Origin: Paenibacillus xylanexedens
Lineage (GTDB): Bacteria > Bacillota > Bacilli > Paenibacillales > Paenibacillaceae
Assembly: GCF_017874615.1 (NCBI RefSeq)
Contig: NZ_JAGIKV010000019.1
Span: 1 to 64,000 of the forward strand
Direction of reading: 5' to 3'
DNA length: 64,000 nucleotides
Numbering within the stretch: position 1 is the first letter of the stretch; every line of letters begins with the position of its first letter. Shown in pieces: positions 52,025-61,668 of the stretch. The translations under genes were made by a program, and so were the position numbers. Under the pieces are notes generated by a model. That model was not told the origin of the DNA. It saw nothing but the letters and a program-made list of their open reading frames with translations, and did not search any database.

Positions 52025-53905
52025 ATGGCTAAAAAAGAATTCCAGGCAGAATCCAAACGTTTGCTGGATATGATGATCAACTCCATTTATACGCAAAGAG
52101 AAATCTTTATGAGAGAATTGATCTCCAACTCCAGTGACGCCATTGATAAAATTTATTACAGAGCACTGACGGACGATGCGCTCGTTTTCAACAAAGAGGA
52201 CTACTTCATCAAGCTCACGATTGACAAAGAAAACCGCACGCTCACACTGACGGATACCGGAATCGGGATGACGCAGGAAGAGCTGGAGAACAACCTGGGG
52301 GTTATCGCGAAGAGTGGTTCCCTGGCGTTCAAGAAGGAAAATGAAGCTAAAGATGGCCACAACATCATCGGACAATTCGGGGTTGGTTTCTACTCGGCAT
52401 TTATGGTGGCGGACAAGCTCACCGTAACAAGTAAAACGCTGGGCAGCGACGAGGCTTGGAAATGGGAATCCGAAGGCGCGGATGGTTACACAATCACACC
52501 AGCTGAGAAAGATTCCGTAGGTACAGAGATCGTCCTGACGATCAAAGAGAATACCGAAGAAGATTCGTATGACGAATTTTTGGAAGAGTATCGCCTGAGA
52601 TCCATCATCAAGAAATACTCCGACTTCATTCGCTACCCGATCAAGATGGATGTAACGGGTCAACGTCCGAAAGAGGGCACGGAGAACGAGTTCGAGGAAT
52701 ACCAAGAAGAACAAACCGTGAACAGCATGGTGCCGATCTGGCGTAAAAATAAAAGCGAACTGACCGAAGAAGATTACAATAACTTCTATATGGAAAAACG
52801 CTACGGTTTTGACAAACCGCTCAAACACTTGCACATCAGCGCAGATGGCGCTGTGGTATACAATGCAATCCTGTTTATTCCGGAGAACACGCCGTTTGAC
52901 TACTATACCAAAGAGTATGAAAAAGGCCTGGAACTCTACTCCAACGGTGTATTGATCATGGATAAATGTGGGGATCTGTTGCCAGATTACTTTGGATTTG
53001 TCAAAGGTATGGTGGATTCGGAAGACCTGTCCCTGAACATTTCCCGTGAGATGTTGCAACATGACCGTCAGCTTAGCCTGATCGCGAAGAACATCAAGAA
53101 CAAAATCAAGAGCCAACTGCAAAGCCTGTTGAAGGACGAGCGTGAGAACTACGAGAAGTTCTACCAAGCGTTTGGTCGTCAATTGAAATATGGTGTATAC
53201 AGTGACTATGGTGTGAACAAGGATACATTGCAGGATCTGCTGTTGTTCACGTCTTCCAAAGAGAGCAAGCTGGTCAGCCTGGACGAATACGTCTCCAGAA
53301 TGCCGGAAGATCAGAAGTACATCTACTATGCATCCGGTGAGTCCATCAGCCGTATTGAGAAGCTGCCACAGATCGAGGGTGTTCTTGAGAAAGGGTACGA
53401 AGTATTGTACTTTACCGATGACATCGACGAGTTCGCAATCAAGATGATCACGAACTACAAGGAGAAAGAATTCAAATCCATCTCCAGTGGTGACCTGGGT
53501 ATCGAAGATAACGCGGACAAAGAAGAAACGGACGCTCAGGACAACGACAACAAAGAGTTGTTTGAAGCGATGCAAGCTCAATTGGCGGGTAAAGTCAAAG
53601 CAGTTAAAGCTTCCAAACGTCTCAGAAGCCACCCGGTATGTTTGTCCACCGAGGGTGAATTGACGATTGAAATGGAGAAAATCCTGAAAGCTATGCCGAA
53701 CAGCGAAAACGTACAAGCCGACAAAGTGCTTGAAATCAACGTAAATCACGATGTCTTCAAATCGTTGAAAGACGCTTTCGCGCAGGATCAGGAAAAGCTG
53801 AACCTCTACACTAGCCTCCTGTACCATCAGGCATTGCTGATTGAGGGATTGCCAATTCAAGATCCAGTAGAATTCACCAACGATATCTGTAAGGTTATGG
53901 TGTAA
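52025..53905 (+). CDS. htpG: Molecular chaperone HtpG (Hsp90)
   Basis: A 626-residue bacterial Hsp90. The GHKL ATP-binding domain is at about 1-215, with FMRELISNSSDAIDKIYY, LTDTGIGMTQEELENNLGVI and GQFGVGFYSAFMVADKLTV. The middle domain includes FVKGMVDSEDLSLNISREML. The C-terminal dimerisation domain ends at about 626. It assists folding of client proteins under stress. ATG 52025 is 11 bases after GAAAGGAG. Its promoter and CIRCE lie 500 bases upstream, with R1 copy H in the leader. A strong terminator follows at 54027. Confidence 0.98.
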   Translation: MAKKEFQAESKRLLDMMINSIYTQREIFMRELISNSSDAIDKIYYRALTDDALVFNKEDYFIKLTIDKENRTLTLTDTGIGMTQEELENNLGVIAKSGSLAFKKENEAKDGHNIIGQFGVGFYSAFMVADKLTVTSKTLGSDEAWKWESEGADGYTITPAEKDSVGTEIVLTIKENTEEDSYDEFLEEYRLRSIIKKYSDFIRYPIKMDVTGQRPKEGTENEFEEYQEEQTVNSMVPIWRKNKSELTEEDYNNFYMEKRYGFDKPLKHLHISADGAVVYNAILFIPENTPFDYYTKEYEKGLELYSNGVLIMDKCGDLLPDYFGFVKGMVDSEDLSLNISREMLQHDRQLSLIAKNIKNKIKSQLQSLLKDERENYEKFYQAFGRQLKYGVYSDYGVNKDTLQDLLLFTSSKESKLVSLDEYVSRMPEDQKYIYYASGESISRIEKLPQIEGVLEKGYEVLYFTDDIDEFAIKMITNYKEKEFKSISSGDLGIEDNADKEETDAQDNDNKELFEAMQAQLAGKVKAVKASKRLRSHPVCLSTEGELTIEMEKILKAMPNSENVQADKVLEINVNHDVFKSLKDAFAQDQEKLNLYTSLLYHQALLIEGLPIQDPVEFTNDICKVMV

Positions 53906-54026
53906 ACTTCCGTACAAGCGTGCGATAATACATCCTTGATGCAAAAATCTACGCAGCGTCAAGAGTCAAATTGCGTGAGCATTAAGGCTAGAAGTTAAAT
54001 GACTTCGCTGCATCTACCATATTCAT

Positions 54027-54064
54027 CCGACAGGGCATTTCCGTCCTGTCGGTTTTTGTTTTTT
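54027..54064 (+). terminator. Terminator after htpG
   Basis: Perfect 8-bp stem CCGACAGG / CCTGTCGG (54027-54034, 54045-54052) followed by TTTTTGTTTTTTT. Confidence 0.92.
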
Positions 54065-54127
54065 TACCCACAACGGGGAGGGCGCGGGGGAGGCAGACTA
54101 TCATTGAAGCAAATGATGATATTTTCT

Positions 54128-54410
54128 AAATTGAACTTGATTTTCACTCGATTTTAGCGAGCTGAATGATGAATACCATTATGTATTTAAAGGACAGCAA
54201 AAGTAGTGAAGGGGACGGAATCGATTCTGAAGAAGCAAAGCGTTCGCCTTTGTTTCCGGGTTTTTCCCTTAATAAAGGGAATTCAGAAAACCTGGAGACA
54301 ACAGCGATCAGAAGAACGATCCGTAACCGGAACGGCTACCTGATGGCACAGTGAGTACTTATGGTTGTTCTGCCATGAGAGCGAGCATATGTGAATAATG
54401 AGTTCAATAT
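54128..54410 (+). repeat. R1 fold-back repeat, copy I (long)
   Basis: About 283 bp. Ends ATTGAACTT (54130) and AGTTCAAT (54400-54407) can pair. The interior has GGGGACGGAATCGATTCTGA, GCAAAGCGTTCGCCTTTGTT, a central hairpin CCGGGTTTTTCCC...AAAACCTGGAGACAACAGCG, AACGATCCGTAACCGGAACG and then GGTTGTTCTGCCATGAGAGC. It thus joins the blocks of the A/H type with the right end of the B/D type. It lies 180 bases before the dNTPase gene, same direction. Confidence 0.82.
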
Positions 54411-54589
54411 GAATCATTGTCATTTAGATGCACGGATGATAGTCTGGCAGGGTATAATAAGAGAAGATGACTGTTCATTACAAGTTGATGTAAGAAGATA
54501 TGACAATCGCAGACAGGTTTTACTTTTCGAAACCACAGATGTTGTGTATAATCACTCAAAATAGAGACAGTCGGCTAGGAGTGATCCCC

Positions 54590-56005
54590 ATGCAATGGAA
54601 CGATCTGAGAGAACATAGACAATATCCTGAATTAACCAAATTGGATGGATCTCGTGCAGCGTATGAAAGGGACTATTCGAGACTCATTCATTCACCGACC
54701 TTCCGTCGGTTACAGGGCAAATCCCAGGTGTTTGGCGCAGGAACGGGTGATTATTATCGTACTCGCTTGACCCATTCCCTGGAGGTGGCACAGATTGCAC
54801 GAGAGGCTGCCCGAAGTCTGATTCGTCGTTTTCCTGAGGTGGACTGGGACCGCGCGGACAACCCCGGCCTTATTATTGATTCAGAAGTGGTGGAGTGCGC
54901 TGCAATCGCACATGATTTTGGTCACCCGCCGTTTGGACATAAAGGTGAAGAAGTATTAGATGGTATTCTGGATGACCTCATTAACACCGAGGCTAAGAAA
55001 ATCATGAAAAAAAGCCGCAGCGCCAAAGTTCCCAAGGTCGAGTCTGAAGTCCGTGCCGAGTTAAAACGGAAATACGAACATTTTGAAGGTAATGCGCACA
55101 ACTTCCGTCTCATTATGCACTTGGAGAAGCGTGAAGATATCGACGGACTGAACCTGTCTGATGCGGTATTACTAGGAATCAACAAGTATCCGTACCCTGG
55201 GACAGAGAGCAAAAAAGGCATGTATCATCATGAGTGGCAATATATCCGGGAGATCCGTGATCGCTGGAACGTGCCGGCAGGCAAGAAGACGCTGGAAGCA
55301 CAGTTGATGGACCTTTGCGACGATATTGCGTACTCCTCGCATGACCTGGAGGATGGCATCAAAGCAGGCAAAATTGAAGTACATGAGCATTTCCTGCAAG
55401 ATCCGCATGTGAATCGACTGATTGTGGATAAAATTACAACGCTGGAGGATCTGTTCTGGAACGGATGGACCCGAGAAGCGATTGGGCAAAAGGTAGAAGA
55501 GGTCCTCGCTTCGTTCCTGCGCATCTGGAATGAAAAGATGCCGTTTTGCGAGCATGACTACTCGCGTACCCGTCGTGAAGTGAAAGCCTATTGGGTCAGC
55601 TTTTTTGTAGGCAGCCTGGGCGTTATTGACGACGGCGACTGGAAGAAGGTAACTTTTGTACGTGAAGGGGCTGAAGACCTCGACATGCTGCGTACGGTGA
55701 GTGTGCTCAAGAGTTTTGCCTGGGTAACCATGATTCGTGACCTGCGTGTGCAGCGGCTACAGAAGCGCAGTGAGTGGATGATTAAGCGTTTATGGGATGC
55801 ATTCCTCGATCCGGAAACGTCCCAATCCATTATTCCATCCGACTGGCTGCAGCGGTATGAGAAGGATCAAGCAAAAGCCCAGCCGATCTGGACTTGGGAA
55901 CACATGGTGATCGATTATATCGCAGGAATGACGGATGCATTTGCCGAGAAAATATATAATGAACTCTACGGTCTGAAGGTGGGTTCGATCTACGATCTGG
56001 ATTAA
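54590..56005 (+). CDS. dGTPase-family dNTP triphosphohydrolase
   Basis: A 471-residue HD-domain enzyme of the dGTPase (Dgt) family that cleaves dNTPs to nucleoside and triphosphate. Conserved parts are DYSRLIHSPTFRRLQGKSQV near residue 25-45, TRLTHSLEVAQIAREAAR with the first metal His, and IAHDFGHPPFGHKGEEVLDG with the HD pair near residues 107-108. FEGNAHNFRLIMHLE and DDIAYSSHDLEDGIK follow. ATG 54590 has TAGGAGTGAT upstream; a longer in-frame start lacks a site. It might also restrict phage by lowering dNTPs, but that is not shown here. Confidence 0.95.
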   Translation: MQWNDLREHRQYPELTKLDGSRAAYERDYSRLIHSPTFRRLQGKSQVFGAGTGDYYRTRLTHSLEVAQIAREAARSLIRRFPEVDWDRADNPGLIIDSEVVECAAIAHDFGHPPFGHKGEEVLDGILDDLINTEAKKIMKKSRSAKVPKVESEVRAELKRKYEHFEGNAHNFRLIMHLEKREDIDGLNLSDAVLLGINKYPYPGTESKKGMYHHEWQYIREIRDRWNVPAGKKTLEAQLMDLCDDIAYSSHDLEDGIKAGKIEVHEHFLQDPHVNRLIVDKITTLEDLFWNGWTREAIGQKVEEVLASFLRIWNEKMPFCEHDYSRTRREVKAYWVSFFVGSLGVIDDGDWKKVTFVREGAEDLDMLRTVSVLKSFAWVTMIRDLRVQRLQKRSEWMIKRLWDAFLDPETSQSIIPSDWLQRYEKDQAKAQPIWTWEHMVIDYIAGMTDAFAEKIYNELYGLKVGSIYDLD

Positions 56006-56035
56006 AATTAACCGATATAAAGGGAGATGAGACGC

Positions 56036-57055
56036 GTGGCTAAGCGAATGAGTGAGACGTTCAGTCTGGGCGTACTTGACCTTGTGCCAAGGTTAAACGA
56101 TGCCACAGCGGAACAGGCACTTCAACAATCGGTGACACTTGCGCAACATGCCGAGGCTTGGGGATACGCACGATACTGGACGTCAGAGCATCATGATATG
56201 GCTGAACTGGCATCGGCCTCTCCCGAAGTACTGTTATCCCACATCGGAGCAAGGACAACAACGATCCAACTTGGCTCTGGTGCGGTCCTGTTGCCCCATT
56301 ACAGCCCTCTCAAGGTTGCAGAGTCGTTCCGTCTGCTGGCTGCGCTCTATCCGGGGCGCATTGAGCTTGGGCTCGGACGTGCTCCTGGGGGTGGACCTCA
56401 TGCCACGATGGCACTCAGTGGCAATTACTTGCAGCATGTGTCCAAGTTGCCCGAATCGCTCGCAGCACTCACGGAACTGCTAGAAGACCGCTACATGTAC
56501 GAGGATCATCCCGTGACAGCTCGTCCGATTCCCAAGCTTCCGTTATCACTCTGGATGTTGGGAACTAACGTGAAGAGTGCAGAATTTGCGGCACGGTTTG
56601 GCATGGGATATGTCTTTGGTCAATTCATGAGTGATGCCGATGGTACAGAGGCTGTAAGGCGATACCGAGAAGGATTTATTCCTAGTGCAACGATGAAGGA
56701 GCCTGAGGTTATGGTGGCAGTCAGCGTATTGTGTGCCGAGTCAGAGACGGATGCTTTGGACTGGAGTCGTGACATGGCGGAGAGGCGCAAGCTGCTGGAT
56801 GGGAAAGAACATTCAACTGAGCCGAATTCAAGTGGTACCGCGGTCTCTAATACGAATGATGAAGCCGTTAATGATCAAAATGAATCGGTACGGCACTATG
56901 CAGGTACACCTGAGCAGGTATGGGCTCGATTGCAAGAGGTGAGTCGAAGGCTGGATACGGAGAGGTTGCTTCTGGTTACGGCAGGACCAGACTATGAGCG
57001 CAGGTTGGATTCATATCGATTGCTGGCTGAGCGTAAGACGGCAATACTGAACTAG
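56036..57055 (+). CDS. Luciferase-like (LLM) flavin-dependent oxidoreductase
   Basis: A 339-residue bacterial luciferase-like monooxygenase of the MsnO8 type. Marks are ETFSLGVLDLVPRLNDATAE, ARYWTSEHHDMAELASASPE, IQLGSGAVLLPHYSPLKVAE and RIELGLGRAPGGGPHATMAL. It probably uses reduced FMN supplied by a separate reductase. Start is GTG 56036, nine bases after AGGGAG; the ATG at 56027 touches that site. It lies 30 bases after the dNTPase and is probably cotranscribed with it. A low-complexity stretch (NSSGTAVSNTNDEAVNDQNE) interrupts the family near residue 265. Confidence 0.93.
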   Translation: MAKRMSETFSLGVLDLVPRLNDATAEQALQQSVTLAQHAEAWGYARYWTSEHHDMAELASASPEVLLSHIGARTTTIQLGSGAVLLPHYSPLKVAESFRLLAALYPGRIELGLGRAPGGGPHATMALSGNYLQHVSKLPESLAALTELLEDRYMYEDHPVTARPIPKLPLSLWMLGTNVKSAEFAARFGMGYVFGQFMSDADGTEAVRRYREGFIPSATMKEPEVMVAVSVLCAESETDALDWSRDMAERRKLLDGKEHSTEPNSSGTAVSNTNDEAVNDQNESVRHYAGTPEQVWARLQEVSRRLDTERLLLVTAGPDYERRLDSYRLLAERKTAILN

Positions 57056-57093
57056 GCTGATCGCTTTATGATGTTAGCCGTTGAAATCCGAAT

Positions 57094-57146
57094 AAACCGA
57101 AGAGCTGCAGATCGGGAATTTACCGTATGCTGCAGCTCTTCGGTTT
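57094..57146 (+). terminator. Terminator after the LLM oxidoreductase
   Basis: Perfect 17-bp inverted repeat (57094-57110 with 57130-57146, core CCGAAGAGCTGCAG), A-rich at the left foot and T-containing at the right foot. Confidence 0.88.
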
Positions 57147-57340
57147 GGACTTTGTCAAGATTCAACAATCTTTTACAAAACCAAGCATCTTAATGACAAA
57201 ATAATGTTATAATACTTTACGTCTATTTTCCTATCGATATAATATAGAGAAGTTCTTTTGACAAGCGGTCAAAAGAAGGGGAAAACAATGACATAAGCAC
57301 CTGAATTCGGGATGACCGAAGAGGTCAAGGGGGAAATCAT

Positions 57341-59053
57341 ATGTTCAGCAGATTCAAGATCAAGAGTATCGGTCTGCGTATCAGCATCGCGTTCTACTTG
57401 TTAATCCTCTGTTTAATTATTTTGAGTGTCACGATTGTCACCCGGATGAATTCAATTGAAACCAACACGAATGAAATTACGAACAATTGGATGCCATCAA
57501 TCCAGCAAATTAACCGATTAAATTATACCACAGAGCATGTCCTGTCACTGAGTTATCGTCACTTTGACGCGGATGAAACAGACAAAGCATTTTTGTCAGA
57601 AGAGCGTACCAAGTATATTCGTGAAACGACGCAGGCGATTAAAATCTATGATCAGCAGGAGAAGTCTGCGGAAGAGCTCGAACACTGGAATGCGTTCAAG
57701 AACAAATGGGAAGCGTATCTCAAGATTAATACGCAATCGATCAAACTGAGTGATGAGGGTCAGACACAGCTGGCGAAGGAAGTAGCTGATAAAGGTGCTG
57801 ATTCCTTCGACACGATGCAAGTCGATCTTGATTATCTCGTGGAATACAATCAGGAACAGTCCAATCTTGCGGCGGCCCAAACGATCAGATCGGTACAGGA
57901 TGGTAGATTAATCATCATTATCGGTGTTCTTGTCATGATTGCCATTACAGCGATCAGCATTCCGATTATTCGTTCACAGGTCGTGAAACCACTGCTACGT
58001 GTCATTAGTGCGGTGAAACTGATTGCAGAAGGACAATTGAATGTTCAGGACATACATACCAAACATGAGGATGAAGTTGGTGTTCTGGCCAAAGCGGTGA
58101 ATGACATGAAAGGTAACCTGACTTCCATGGTTCTGAGCGTCAGACGAATTGCGGAAGCTGTTAATCTGCAAAGTGGGGAACTGGCAATATCCTCAGAAGA
58201 GGTTAAGATTGGTAGTCGCCAGATTGCTGTGACCATGGAAGAGTCAGCCAAGGCCGCAGAGAGCCAGGCAGAGACAGCCGTGGAATCAGCCCGTACGGTT
58301 GAAGTGTTGAATGATCACATTCAGAATCATACGGAACAAGGCAGCCAGTTGCGCGTCATGTCGGATCTTGTACTGGAGCAAGGGTTGAATGGTCGCAAGG
58401 TGATGGAACAATCAGTGCAGCAGATGCAACAGATTTCCGGTTCGGTCTCTGCTTCCATGAACAAGATGGAACGATTGAATCGTAAAAATGAAGATATTTC
58501 CAAGCTGGTTCAGGTCATTCATGACATTGCACGCCAAACCAATCTGCTAGCATTAAATGCCTCCATTGAGGCAGCGCGTGCGGGAGAGAGTGGACGCGGA
58601 TTCGCCGTAGTGGCATCAGAAGTGAGGAAGTTATCTGAGGCTGTGCAGACTTCGGTTGAAGAGATCACGGCGATTACCGAGGATATTCAGCAGGAGTCAC
58701 AAGGGGTGGTTGCGGAATTACGTACGAACGTTCAGGAGACCGAACTGGGTCAGGAACATGTTCTTACTTCAGGTCAACTCTTCCGTACAATTAATGAATC
58801 GGTGGAAGGCATGGTTGGTGTCATCGGCACTATGACAGATGGTCTCGCAGGCATGCAGGAAGCAAGCGGACGAATGAATGATTTCAGTCAGCAGATTTCC
58901 GCTGTTTCGGAACAATCGGCAGCGAGTGTGGAAGAAGTTTCTGCATCGGCGGAAGAGCAAGTAAGTTCTATGGAAACGATTAGCGGCAACATTCAAAGTC
59001 TGAAAGAATTATCGGAAGATTTGCTTACATCCATTGAAAAATTAAAAATATAA
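57341..59053 (+). CDS. Methyl-accepting chemotaxis protein
   Basis: A 570-residue chemoreceptor. Membrane segment 1 is at about 13-35 (ISIAFYLLILCLIILSVTIV). A four-helix-bundle sensor domain outside the cell spans about 36-185. Membrane segment 2 is at about 188-210 (IIIIGVLVMIAITAISIPII). HAMP spans about 211-265, and the signalling domain reaches the end. The kinase-contact hairpin tip is at about 397-435 (RQTNLLALNASIEAARAGES, GRGFAVVASEVRKLSE). Start ATG 57341 follows GGGGGAAATC. The ligand is unknown. It is a single-gene unit between terminators. Confidence 0.95.
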   Translation: MFSRFKIKSIGLRISIAFYLLILCLIILSVTIVTRMNSIETNTNEITNNWMPSIQQINRLNYTTEHVLSLSYRHFDADETDKAFLSEERTKYIRETTQAIKIYDQQEKSAEELEHWNAFKNKWEAYLKINTQSIKLSDEGQTQLAKEVADKGADSFDTMQVDLDYLVEYNQEQSNLAAAQTIRSVQDGRLIIIIGVLVMIAITAISIPIIRSQVVKPLLRVISAVKLIAEGQLNVQDIHTKHEDEVGVLAKAVNDMKGNLTSMVLSVRRIAEAVNLQSGELAISSEEVKIGSRQIAVTMEESAKAAESQAETAVESARTVEVLNDHIQNHTEQGSQLRVMSDLVLEQGLNGRKVMEQSVQQMQQISGSVSASMNKMERLNRKNEDISKLVQVIHDIARQTNLLALNASIEAARAGESGRGFAVVASEVRKLSEAVQTSVEEITAITEDIQQESQGVVAELRTNVQETELGQEHVLTSGQLFRTINESVEGMVGVIGTMTDGLAGMQEASGRMNDFSQQISAVSEQSAASVEEVSASAEEQVSSMETISGNIQSLKELSEDLLTSIEKLKI

Positions 59054-59192
59054 CCTTGTTCTTATAATAGAAGAAGCTGGAATCACGCAGGCGGCTAATG
59101 GTGAGAAATCAGTATGATATATGAGCTGTTGGCCTATAACGTTTACTGGCAAGAGCGATTAGATTTTCAATGTTATAATCTCAAAATAAAGT

Positions 59193-59230
59193 AAGGCGTT
59201 CCTCAACAATGGGAACACCTTATTTTTTTT
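59193..59230 (+). terminator. Terminator after the chemoreceptor
   Basis: Stem AAGGCGTTCC / GGAACACCTT (one mismatch) with loop TCAACAATG, followed by ATTTTTTTT. Confidence 0.85.
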
Positions 59231-59395
59231 CTTTCCAAATAGATACGTGCAAGGAAATGGATAGTTGTCTAGGAGCCTAACATTGTATACAATGACTACC
59301 TGAAAGCAAACGTATGAGTCGTATTTGATATGTCTTCAATGAGCTTACTATTTATATAGAAGAAACATGATTAATGAAGGAAGGAGAGGGGAATT
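59231..59395. other. Promoter gap before the methyltransferase
   Basis: About 165 AT-rich bases; a promoter is expected but I cannot assign one. No repeat copies are present. Confidence 0.4.
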
Positions 59396-60373
59396 TTGCC
59401 TGATGAAACACTCGGTATGTACGCTACTTCTGGGAAACACCTCTACACCTTTGCTTGCCACGAGAACGAGCAAGAACTATGCATGCTGGAGCTGACTACG
59501 CTGCTTGAACCGAGTTCGGAGATCCGTATGGATATGGGGGCGTATGTGTGGTCTGAACGATGTATTCCACCTGGACGCAGTCCTTTTATCCACGGCAGAC
59601 TAGACGTGATCGGCGAAGGGGAGACTGTGATGGATCTGCTTCCTCTTGCCAAAAATATTCACCTGTTGCCAGATGAGACATTCAAGGTAGTTTGTCTAAA
59701 AGAAGGGGATCAAGCCCCTGATTATGCACAGTCTCGTCAACTGGAAAAAGAAGTTGGCATGTGCATTAAAGGCAAGGCACAGATGAAACAACCTAAGGTG
59801 ACTTTCGGCCTAATCCGAACAGGAGAAAAATGGATCTTGGGCCAGTGGACAGAAGCGGATCGATCATGGCAGATTCATCGGCAGAAGCCGCAAAATTACT
59901 CAACTGGATTTGGCATCACACTTGCGAGAGCGCTCGTTAATATTGCTGTTCCGAGAGTAGAAAATCATCGATTGCTTGATCCATGCTGTGGTATGGGAAC
60001 GGTTGTGATTGAGGCTTTATCCATGGGAATTGATGCAAAAGGTAACGATCTCAATCCTCTGGCTGTCCGAGGTGCGCGAATCAATCTGCCGCATTATGGA
60101 TATGATTCAGATCGAATCACACTGGGGGATATGAATGAACTGCAAGATTTGTATGATGCGGCAATTCTGGACATGCCCTATAATCTCTGCTCTGTACTTC
60201 CGGATGCTGAGCAACGAGCCATGCTGGAGAGTTTGCGCAGATTGGCAAAACGGGCGGTGATTGTTTCCACAGAGTGGGTAGAAGAGCACTTGTTGGAAGC
60301 GGGATGGACTGTAAAAGAGTACCGAACAGTACACAAAGGCACGTTTATACGTCATATTTGGTTGTGCATGTAA
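59396..60373 (+). CDS. TRM11-like SAM-dependent RNA/DNA methyltransferase
   Basis: A 325-residue enzyme with an N-terminal RNA-binding-like part (residues 1-165) and a C-terminal class I methyltransferase domain. The SAM-binding motif I is LLDPCCGMGTVVIEALSMGI at about residue 192, and the catalytic motif IV is the variant ILDMPYN near 257 (consensus DPPY/NPPY). This order is that of the TRM11/UPF0020 family, which methylates guanine in tRNA; the exact target is not known here. Start TTG 59396 after GGAGAGGGG. Confidence 0.9.
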   Translation: MPDETLGMYATSGKHLYTFACHENEQELCMLELTTLLEPSSEIRMDMGAYVWSERCIPPGRSPFIHGRLDVIGEGETVMDLLPLAKNIHLLPDETFKVVCLKEGDQAPDYAQSRQLEKEVGMCIKGKAQMKQPKVTFGLIRTGEKWILGQWTEADRSWQIHRQKPQNYSTGFGITLARALVNIAVPRVENHRLLDPCCGMGTVVIEALSMGIDAKGNDLNPLAVRGARINLPHYGYDSDRITLGDMNELQDLYDAAILDMPYNLCSVLPDAEQRAMLESLRRLAKRAVIVSTEWVEEHLLEAGWTVKEYRTVHKGTFIRHIWLCM

Positions 60374-60379
60374 GCGTAA

Positions 60380-60436
60380 AAAAACAAAAACGCTACCTTT
60401 AAGGGAATTTAGATTTCCCAGAGGTAGCGTTTTTTA
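60380..60436. terminator. Bidirectional terminator
   Basis: Stem AACGCTACCT / AGGTAGCGTT (60389-60398, 60422-60431) with an inner GGGAA / TTCCC pair, A tract on the left and T tract on the right. It serves the methyltransferase (plus) and the dehydrogenase (minus). Confidence 0.92.
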
Positions 60437-60504
60437 TTGCGTACATATCCATTGAACTAATTGATATTGATTTGCACAATATTGCATGGGAACGGGTGTT
60501 TGTG

Positions 60505-61461
60505 TTAATATTTATGACTATAATCCACAAGGTTCACCGGCAGGGTATCGCCAGCGACGTAAGCTTCTAGATTTTTGACGAAAATATCGACTGCTCGATC
60601 CGCGTATTGCTCTGTACTTCCTGCGATATGAGGCGTAATTAACACGTTCTCCATGCCCCATAGCGGGTGGTCTGCAGGAAGAGGTTCTTCTTCGAACACG
60701 TCCAGTGCGGCGAAGGCAACTTGGCCGTTTTGGAGTGCATTCAGCAACGCTTCCGTTTTCACACTGGGGCCACGGCCTACATTGACAAAGCAGGCACCGG
60801 ATCGGAACTGCTCAAATGCAGTTTGATCATATATATGTTTGGTTTCATCAGTTAGCGGTAAAATGTTAATTACATAATCGCCCTGGTTCAAGGCTTCATG
60901 TAAATCGGTCATGTCGTACATTTGGTCCACATTGGGGACATCCTTACCTGAGCGACGAACTCCGATTGTGTGCATGCCGAGTGCTTTGAGAATACGGGCT
61001 GTTTCCGTACCGATCTCACCTACACCAACGATGACCGCTGTTTTGCCATGTAGTTCCGGCAGTGGTTTGGCAGGAGCTTTCCATTCGGACTGCTGTTGAT
61101 GCAGCATAGCTTGTCTCAGCCAGCGACTGTGGGATAACATCATGCCCAGAATAATTTCGGTGATTGGAATCGCGTGAACTCCATTTGCACTGGTGACCTG
61201 GACGTTCTTTTGTTGCAAATCTGCGAAGGGGAGATTGTCCACACCAGCAGACCAGACCTGAACCCACTTCAACAGGCTGTCCTGTTTCAATGCATGTTCT
61301 GTGACGAGTGGGGACCAGCCGAGAATAATCTCAGCTTCTTTCAACTCAGCGGGGTCCAATTCCTTGGCTTTTCCGAATTTCAGGGTGTATTCTGGTGCAG
61401 CATTCTGAATGCGTTGTTGCTGTTCTTCGGATAGAGATGGAAAACATACAATTTTACCCAT
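60505..61461 (-). CDS. D-isomer-specific 2-hydroxyacid dehydrogenase
   Basis: A 318-residue NAD(P)-dependent dehydrogenase. The nucleotide-binding fold has VIVGVGEIGTETARIL (Gly146, Gly148, Gly151). The catalytic arginine lies in the conserved QVWSAGVDNLPF-type region and the NVGRGPSV segment, with the catalytic His in ITPHIAGSTEQY near residue 282. It belongs to the YoaD/GhrA-like branch acting on glyoxylate, hydroxypyruvate or similar acids. GGAGGACC precedes the ATG at 61459-61461. Single gene. Confidence 0.93.
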   Translation of the reverse strand: MGKIVCFPSLSEEQQQRIQNAAPEYTLKFGKAKELDPAELKEAEIILGWSPLVTEHALKQDSLLKWVQVWSAGVDNLPFADLQQKNVQVTSANGVHAIPITEIILGMMLSHSRWLRQAMLHQQQSEWKAPAKPLPELHGKTAVIVGVGEIGTETARILKALGMHTIGVRRSGKDVPNVDQMYDMTDLHEALNQGDYVINILPLTDETKHIYDQTAFEQFRSGACFVNVGRGPSVKTEALLNALQNGQVAFAALDVFEEEPLPADHPLWGMENVLITPHIAGSTEQYADRAVDIFVKNLEAYVAGDTLPVNLVDYSHKY

Positions 61462-61668
61462 AATGTGTGGTCCTCCTGAGATAAATAGTTTGATGAGTTT
61501 GATAATTAAAGTGTATCAGATTTGGTGTTGGATGTGCATTAAGGTGGGAAATGCAGGAATCTAGCCTTATTTGCAAATGGTTATATTTGTGTCACTCTAT
61601 ACTTACCCAACTTGAAACGATATGTATAGTTATGAAATAATAGAGCGAACTTTAGAGAGGTGTATGCA

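Noticed and set aside
51965..53962. 665-codon open frame on the minus strand opposite htpG
   Set aside because: It mirrors htpG codon bias, has no ribosome binding site or recognisable domain, and htpG is certain.
57200..57245. Sigma-D type promoter for the chemoreceptor
   Set aside because: A CGATAT word is present but no TAAA at the required distance; the TATAAT words nearby fit the main sigma factor just as well.
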